This document shows, one piece after another, positions 7,901-10,691 of a DNA stretch of 10,691 nt. Location of the stretch: assembly GCA_025936205.1 (NCBI GenBank), contig JAICTU010000321.1, positions 1-10,691 on the forward strand, read 5' to 3'. The stretch comes from Polyangiaceae bacterium. GTDB lineage: Bacteria > Myxococcota > Polyangia > Polyangiales > Polyangiaceae. The position numbers and the translations under genes were made by a program. The first letter of the stretch is position 1. Each line of letters opens with the position of its first letter. The notes beneath the pieces were generated by a model. That model ran no database searches and had not been told where the DNA came from. It was given only the letters and a program-made list of their open reading frames with translations.

Positions 7901-8542
7901 CCAGGGCAAACGCTTATGCGCCGTCTCGGCTCCGCCCAGCAGGCGCTCGGCGAGCTCCGCCAGCTCTCGCACGTCGTCGCTCGCGTCGCGCTCCTGCCAG
8001 CGCTGCGCCGTGGCCACTGCGCTCCACACGCTCACGCCGCTGAATTCGAGCCGCGCTCCGCGCCGCGCATCGAGCCGCACGGCCCCCGGCGACAGATTGC
8101 CGTGCCAGAGCCCGAGCTCGTGCGCCGCGGCGAGCGCCGAGGCCAGCTGCTCCAGCAGCAGCAAGCTCGCCTCCGGCGTCCACACCTGTGCCAGCGCTTG
8201 CTCCAGCGTGCCGAGCTGCGCCGTATCGAGCACGGCGCACCACTCGCCGTTCGCGGATTCGACCTGCTGCAGCGAGATGATGTGTGGATGATCGATCAGC
8301 TGATAGCGCGACCAGCGCTCCAGCAGCGCATCGGTCTGCGCGTGCTCTTGCACGAAGCGCAGCTCCACCTCCGCGCCGCCGTCGCGGCGCACCGCCGCCA
8401 GCGCCGTACCGTCGGGGCCCGCTCCCAGAAAGCGCACCTCGTGAAACTGCTGGGCCAGCATCTCGTGCTCGCCGAGGTCGTGCGAGGTAGGTGATTGGCT
8501 CCGCGACGCGGGCTCCGGCACGAGCGGGACGGGAAGGGCCAT
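4973..8542 (-). CDS. Pseudokinase-Ser/Thr kinase-SRPBCC-DUF5939-pseudocyclase fusion protein
   Basis: The 1189-residue protein has no signal peptide or membrane segment, so it is probably cytosolic. (1) A kinase-like fold at about 30-240 lacks key residues: HRD is HGN (147-149), the VAIK Lys is Arg62, and the DFG Asp is missing (EFSG 166-169). (2) After a Pro-rich linker, a complete Hanks kinase spans about 290-556: GEGGMGSVY (297-305), K319, E338, HRDIKPQN (412-419), DFG (439-441), GTPQYMAPE (462-470), D482. It should phosphorylate Ser/Thr. (3) An SRPBCC/START-like domain spans about 578-724, a fold that often binds hydrophobic ligands. (4) A DUF5939-like region spans about 760-1015, with CPLC (821-824) and CPAC (843-846) as a likely zinc site. 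(5) A class III cyclase-like domain spans about 1021-1189, with first metal Asp to R1033, Lys to S1073, Asn to A1135 and Arg to E1139; only D1077 remains. The ATG at 8542 lacks a good Shine-Dalgarno, and ATG 8461 (M28) is an alternative. Confidence 0.95.
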   Translation of the reverse strand: MALPVPLVPEPASRSQSPTSHDLGEHEMLAQQFHEVRFLGAGPDGTALAAVRRDGGAEVELRFVQEHAQTDALLERWSRYQLIDHPHIISLQQVESANGEWCAVLDTAQLGTLEQALAQVWTPEASLLLLEQLASALAAAHELGLWHGNLSPGAVRLDARRGARLEFSGVSVWSAVATAQRWQERDASDDVRELAELAERLLGGAETAHKRLPWLSQLKDADPCRRPAASELVEPLQRAVRDARASAERQRFQTLDTERPVAPPPSSQLKARPALSLAGQPTAGDRVGRFRLEQLLGEGGMGSVYRAVDVASGQVVALKLLKQELLGDEGVRYRFKKEARVLKAVKSPYVANLVEADVSDEHGYIALEFIDGKDLASALDELGAGLPEPLALQLVADMCRALVEPHRRGIVHRDIKPQNVLLLGDLRAPASELAIKVCDFGIASGRLSAETVGMTQDGRMWGTPQYMAPEQCQSAQLSPATDVYALGLTLYELIAGKPAFAADDLLQVLRRQVHEAPPSLSERAAVSSGTVELVNRALDKSAQRRFADAAELLAAIELLRNGQPLVRVSEAPPARAELVQEIGFSLDLASPAHDLWPYVADTDRMNQIVGLPPVRVERTRLDGEAATFLSNVVLGLSLRWREYPFEWLEGQRWSVLRVFETGLMRWYRVRLELEPLPSGGTRLHYTMQFEPRYRLLSFLVRFEVGVKQKARLLKMFQRIDALLEQGVVKRTPSPHSAPKAADAKLVRQLGTKLSALENARVPAPILRALEQHVLYGSEAEIARLRPLRFARAHNLDERAFTEACLIGAHQGLLDLLWDVVCPLCQIPATFAESLQRLETHGHCPACELSYPLQFANSVELVFRVSPEVRPNEIQAYCIGGPAHSPHVAAQLRLEPGEGRVLPLTLSDGRHRIRCTELPGVIELDISPGHGFSRADLVIGSRLRREGTDGNDPRLTLAVSEPMVELGSGAQTLGLRNELPRPVTVRIERTATRDDALTAARAWAMPKFRELFPGETLESGRLIAVGQLSFLILRVIDHLALIERQGDAAALAETVKAFDRLQTAAERHHGRLTSSSMDLAIASFERPGDALEACLSLWKTLEAAGDALPTSLALHRGPAVATSIDDRMAYYGRTLARALELVHELSPHQLVLSSTALGDDVTPLTRAGLTTAIVPAPRLGPAAWCVKVER

Positions 8543-8624
8543 GGCAGGGACGAGCCCAATGCCGGGCCCACAAACCCTGCGACGTTTGCCGGCGCCGAGT
8601 TAAGAGCCTCCCGGGGACCGGGCC
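8543..8624 (-). other. 82-bp gap between response regulator and kinase genes
   Basis: Both flanking genes run on the minus strand. Two bases after the regulator stop, the transcript could form a short hairpin (CCCGG-TCC-CCGGG, 8622-8610) without a following T-run. I find no -24/-12 (GG-N10-GC) promoter and no clear sigma-70 boxes. Co-transcription of the two genes is therefore plausible, but this sequence cannot prove it. Confidence 0.4.
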
Positions 8625-10058
8625 TCAACGCACGCGGCGTTCGATGGCGATGCCGAGCCGATCCATGCGCCGGTACAGCGCCTGGCGGCTCAGGCCCAGC
8701 TCCGCCGCCGCGCGGGAAACCACGCCCTGCGCGCGTTCCAGCGCGCTCTCCACGACCGCCCGCTCCGCCTCCTCCAGCGGGTTGGGGGCAGCGGCTTTCG
8801 GTGGGCTGGAGGCCGGCGGCGCGGAAGGGGGCGGCGCCGAGCTGGGTACGGGCTGCAAAGCCGGCTCCCGCTCGGAGAGCCCGAGGTGGCTCGGCACTAT
8901 GGGCCCGTTCTCGCACACCAGGACTGCCCGCTGGATGCGATTGTCGAGCTCGCGCACGTTGCCGGGCCAGTCATGCTGCTCGAGGGCATGCAGTGCCTCC
9001 GGCGTCAGCGCCAGCGTGCGCCCGGGCGCATGACGCCCCAGGAAGTGCTGCACCAGGAGCTCGATGTCCTCGGGCCGCTGATGCAGCGGCGGCACATGCA
9101 GCTCGATCACGTTGAGCCGGAAGTACAGGTCTTCGCGGAAGCGATTGGCGGCGATCTCCGCCTTCAGGTCGGCGTTGGTGGCGCTGATCAGCCGCACGTC
9201 GGCGCGGCGCGTCTGGCTCGAGCCCAGGCGCTGGAATTCGCCCGTCTGCAGCACGCGCAGCAGCTTCATCTGCCCCGTCAGCGAGAGATTGCCGAGCTCG
9301 TCGAGGAACAGCGTGCCGTGATGCGCGGCCTCGAAGCGACCCACGCGCAGCTTGGTAGCGCCCGTGTAGGCGCCGGGCTCGGCGCCGAACAGCTCCGCCT
9401 CGAGCAGCTGATCCGGCAAGCCGCCGGCGTTCACGCTCACGAACGGCTGCGCCTTGCGCCGCGAGTTGGCCTGCACGATTTCCGCCAGGCGCTCCTTACC
9501 GGAGCCGTTCGGTCCCGTGATCAGCACGGCCGCGTCCGAGGCGGCCACGTTCACGGCCAGCGAGACACACTCGTGCATCGCACGGCTCTGATACACCAGT
9601 CCGCGCAGATCGAAGCGGCGCGCCAGCTCTTCGCGCGCGAGCGAATCGCGACTGTGCAGGCGCAGGGCCTCGAAGCGCGCCTGGCGCAGCGAGAGCAGGT
9701 TCTGCACGCTGATCACCAGCTTCTGGTCATCCCAGGGCTTGGCGATGTAATCGGCGGCGCCCTCCTTGATCAACGTGACGGCTGACTCCAGCGAGGTCCA
9801 CGCGGTGATCAGGATCACCGGCAGGTCCGGATCGAGCTGGCGGATCGAGCGGAACAGCTGCATGCCTTCCGCGCCCGACGTGGTGTCGGTCGAGAAGTTC
9901 ATGTCCTGGATCACGACCCCCACGTCTTCGCGACGCACGATGTCGAGCGCTTCGGCGGGGGTGGAGGCCTCCAGGCAAGCAATGCCGTGCAGCTCGAGCA
10001 CCACCACCAGGGCCGTCCTCACGGCCTGCTGATCATCGACGATGAGAACCCGGGTCAC
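8625..10058 (-). CDS. NtrC-family response regulator (REC-AAA+ sigma-54 activator-Fis HTH)
   Basis: The 477-residue protein starts at GTG 10058. The receiver (1-120) has the acidic pair D8-D9, phospho-acceptor D52 (QDMNF), T85 and K107, so it looks phosphorylatable. The AAA+ domain (about 150-385) has Walker A GPNGSGKE (182-189; NtrC usually GESGTGKE), the sigma-54-contacting loop as GAYTGA (229-234, not GAFTGA), Walker B GTLFLDE (248-254), FREDLYFRLNV (307-317) with the arginine-finger region, and sensor II WPGNVREL (364-371). A Pro/Ala/Ser linker (about 401-427) leads to a Fis-type HTH (about 430-472: SRAAAELGLSRQALYRRMDR). It should activate sigma-54 promoters after phosphorylation. The frame is open to 10280, but the upstream part looks non-coding; the GTG lies directly before the first receiver strand and has a ribosome binding site. 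No histidine kinase is present in the window. The Ser/Thr kinase fusion lies 82 bp downstream on the same strand. Confidence 0.95.
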   Translation of the reverse strand: MTRVLIVDDQQAVRTALVVVLELHGIACLEASTPAEALDIVRREDVGVVIQDMNFSTDTTSGAEGMQLFRSIRQLDPDLPVILITAWTSLESAVTLIKEGAADYIAKPWDDQKLVISVQNLLSLRQARFEALRLHSRDSLAREELARRFDLRGLVYQSRAMHECVSLAVNVAASDAAVLITGPNGSGKERLAEIVQANSRRKAQPFVSVNAGGLPDQLLEAELFGAEPGAYTGATKLRVGRFEAAHHGTLFLDELGNLSLTGQMKLLRVLQTGEFQRLGSSQTRRADVRLISATNADLKAEIAANRFREDLYFRLNVIELHVPPLHQRPEDIELLVQHFLGRHAPGRTLALTPEALHALEQHDWPGNVRELDNRIQRAVLVCENGPIVPSHLGLSEREPALQPVPSSAPPPSAPPASSPPKAAAPNPLEEAERAVVESALERAQGVVSRAAAELGLSRQALYRRMDRLGIAIERRVR

Positions 10059-10067
10059 GTGCGGTTT

Positions 10068-10074
10068 CTCATCC
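10068..10074 (-). promoter_or_regulatory. Ribosome binding site deciding the GTG start of the response regulator
   Basis: GGATGAG on the minus strand lies 9 nt before the GTG at 10058. It supports that start over any upstream start in the open frame reaching 10280. Confidence 0.5.
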
Positions 10075-10307
10075 GCGCCGGACGGGGCGTCAAGGGCAAG
10101 CCGCGCCGTTGGCCCCGCAGGCCGTGCAGCTGAGCCCTGTCTGTGTTGCCAGCGCGGCGATGGAGGCCGGAAAGGTTTGGGTTGAAGGAGCCGTTGCAGC
10201 GCGGCGTTGTCGTGCGCGCTCGGGCGCTGGCCGATGCTCTCCAGCGCGTGGGCCCGCCTCACGCTGCTTCCATCGTGCAACAGCGACAGGCGAGGAGCCG
10301 TTCACTT

Positions 10308-10335
10308 TCGAGCGCCGCGCCAGGCGGCGCGTCGA
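10308..10335. repeat. Interrupted inverted repeat in the divergent region
   Basis: Left arm TCGA+GCGCCGC (10308-10318) and right arm GCGGCGC+G+TCGA (10324-10335) surround a GCCAG loop. Eleven bases pair, with one bulged G. It lies about 96 bp before the rightward start codon. It could be an operator for a dimeric regulator or a transcript hairpin. There is no T-run, so an intrinsic terminator is unlikely. Confidence 0.4.
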
Positions 10336-10419
10336 GCCAGCCAGTGCAGTGGCGCCGCATCTGTGCTTTTGAATAAACTCTCGCCACCCGCCGCCGTATC
10401 GGGCCACTGGACTCTATCC

Positions 10420-10424
10420 GGAGG
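10420..10424 (+). promoter_or_regulatory. Strong Shine-Dalgarno of the exported-protein gene
   Basis: GGAGG lies 6 nt before the ATG at 10431, the best ribosome binding site in the window. It selects this ATG over the in-frame ATG at 10452. Confidence 0.85.
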
Positions 10425-10430
10425 CAGGCA

Positions 10431-10691
10431 ATGGTACGTCGAGCTCGTCAAATGACGTCGGTCGTGGTCTCGCTGGGCGCGTCTTTCGCGCTCGCGGGAG
10501 GGGCAGCCGCAGCCAAAGACAAAAAGCACGGGAACGAGAAGCCCGCGGCGCAGGCGGCTCCGCACGCCAAGGGCGGGCCAAGCCATCCCGACTCGGGCAA
10601 GCCCGAGCAGGCCGAGAACAAGGCTGGGAAGGATACGGTCGAGCGCGCGGAGCACGCTGAATTCAAGAGCAAGCTGGCGGAGCTGCGCGAA
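10431..10691 (+). CDS. 5' part of a gene for an exported Lys/Ala/Glu-rich protein (runs off right edge)
   Basis: Eighty-seven codons are visible with no stop. The N-terminus is a textbook Sec signal peptide: MVRRARQ, then a hydrophobic core (residues 8-25, TSVVVSLGASFALAGG), then Ala-rich residues with likely cleavage after A28 (AAA before KD). No lipobox Cys is present. The mature part starts highly polar and low in complexity (KDKKHGNEKPAAQAAPHAKGG, about 29-49), rich in Lys, Ala, His, Gly and Pro. From about residue 68 it becomes charged and helix-prone (VERAEHAEFKSKLAELRE), suggesting the start of an alpha-helical or coiled-coil domain. I do not recognise the family, and the rest lies outside the window. 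The gene diverges from the response regulator, which makes it a possible target of it, though nothing seen proves that. Confidence 0.85.
   Translation, partial: MVRRARQMTSVVVSLGASFALAGGAAAAKDKKHGNEKPAAQAAPHAKGGPSHPDSGKPEQAENKAGKDTVERAEHAEFKSKLAELRE

Larger units (their letters stand above)
10059..10430. other. 372-bp divergent intergenic region
   Basis: This region lies between the response regulator (leftward) and the exported-protein gene (rightward), so both promoters are expected here. It has no recognisable gene. An open frame continues the regulator upstream to 10280, but it encodes an unstructured Pro/Arg/Ala-rich stretch. Visible signals are the inverted repeat at 10308-10335, an A/T-rich TTTTGAATAAACT stretch around 10367-10379 that could be a weak -10 region for the rightward gene, and the two ribosome binding sites at the edges. 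I could not find a match to the -24/-12 sigma-54 consensus on either strand. Confidence 0.5.

Noticed and set aside
7001..8494. 497-codon open frame on the plus strand opposite the kinase domains
   Set aside because: It is the antisense shadow of an unmistakable kinase; its translation is His/Arg/Ala/Gln-rich low complexity, as expected when GC-rich codons are read backwards.
8543..8624. Sigma-54 (-24/-12) promoter before the kinase gene
   Set aside because: The closest GG...GC pairs have wrong spacing (8 in place of 10 bases) and lack the TTGC box.
10059..10280. 74-residue N-terminal extension of the response regulator
   Set aside because: Low-complexity Arg/Pro/Ala sequence with no structure. 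Receivers of this family begin right at the first strand, which the GTG at 10058 provides, with GGATGAG in front.
134..10330. Same hairpin arms GCGCCGC/GCGGCGC at 135-158 and 10312-10330, possibly a dispersed repeat family
   Set aside because: Loops and flanks differ, and seven-base G/C-only arms are expected by chance in DNA this GC-rich.

Overview
The window looks like a chromosomal segment of a high-GC myxobacterium or a relative (Myxococcota). This is inferred from the strong G/C bias at third codon positions, a large soluble eukaryote-like Ser/Thr kinase, an NtrC-type sigma-54 activator, and a Cys-rich lipoprotein with carboxypeptidase-regulatory-like folds. I see no tRNA, rRNA, CRISPR array, insertion sequence, integrase or phage gene, so this looks like ordinary chromosome and not a mobile island.

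Left part (1-4349), all on the minus strand and read right to left: a 12-TM Bcr/CflA-type MFS efflux transporter (4349-3120, TTG start), a lipoprotein (2985-1546) and an FAD-dependent aromatic-hydroxylase-like oxidoreductase (1435-176). The gaps are 134 and 110 bp, so co-transcription is possible but not shown. A possible gene start (92 down to the left edge, GTG) lies beyond a GC-rich inverted repeat that follows the oxidoreductase.

Middle: a small plus-strand gene (4579-4851) encodes an ACT-like domain protein. It diverges from the transporter and converges on the kinase gene.

Right part: a response regulator with receiver, AAA+ and Fis-type HTH domains (10058-8625, minus) is followed after 82 bp, on the same strand, by an 1189-residue protein (8542-4973). 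That protein fuses a pseudokinase, an intact Ser/Thr kinase, an SRPBCC domain, a DUF5939 domain and a cyclase domain that has lost most catalytic residues. Normally SRPBCC-DUF5939-cyclase is a cyclic-nucleotide-making receptor. Here the output seems to have moved to protein phosphorylation. This regulator/kinase pair is the most interesting part of the window.

Across a 372-bp divergent intergenic region an exported Lys/Ala/Glu-rich protein starts at 10431 with a strong ribosome binding site and runs off the right edge.
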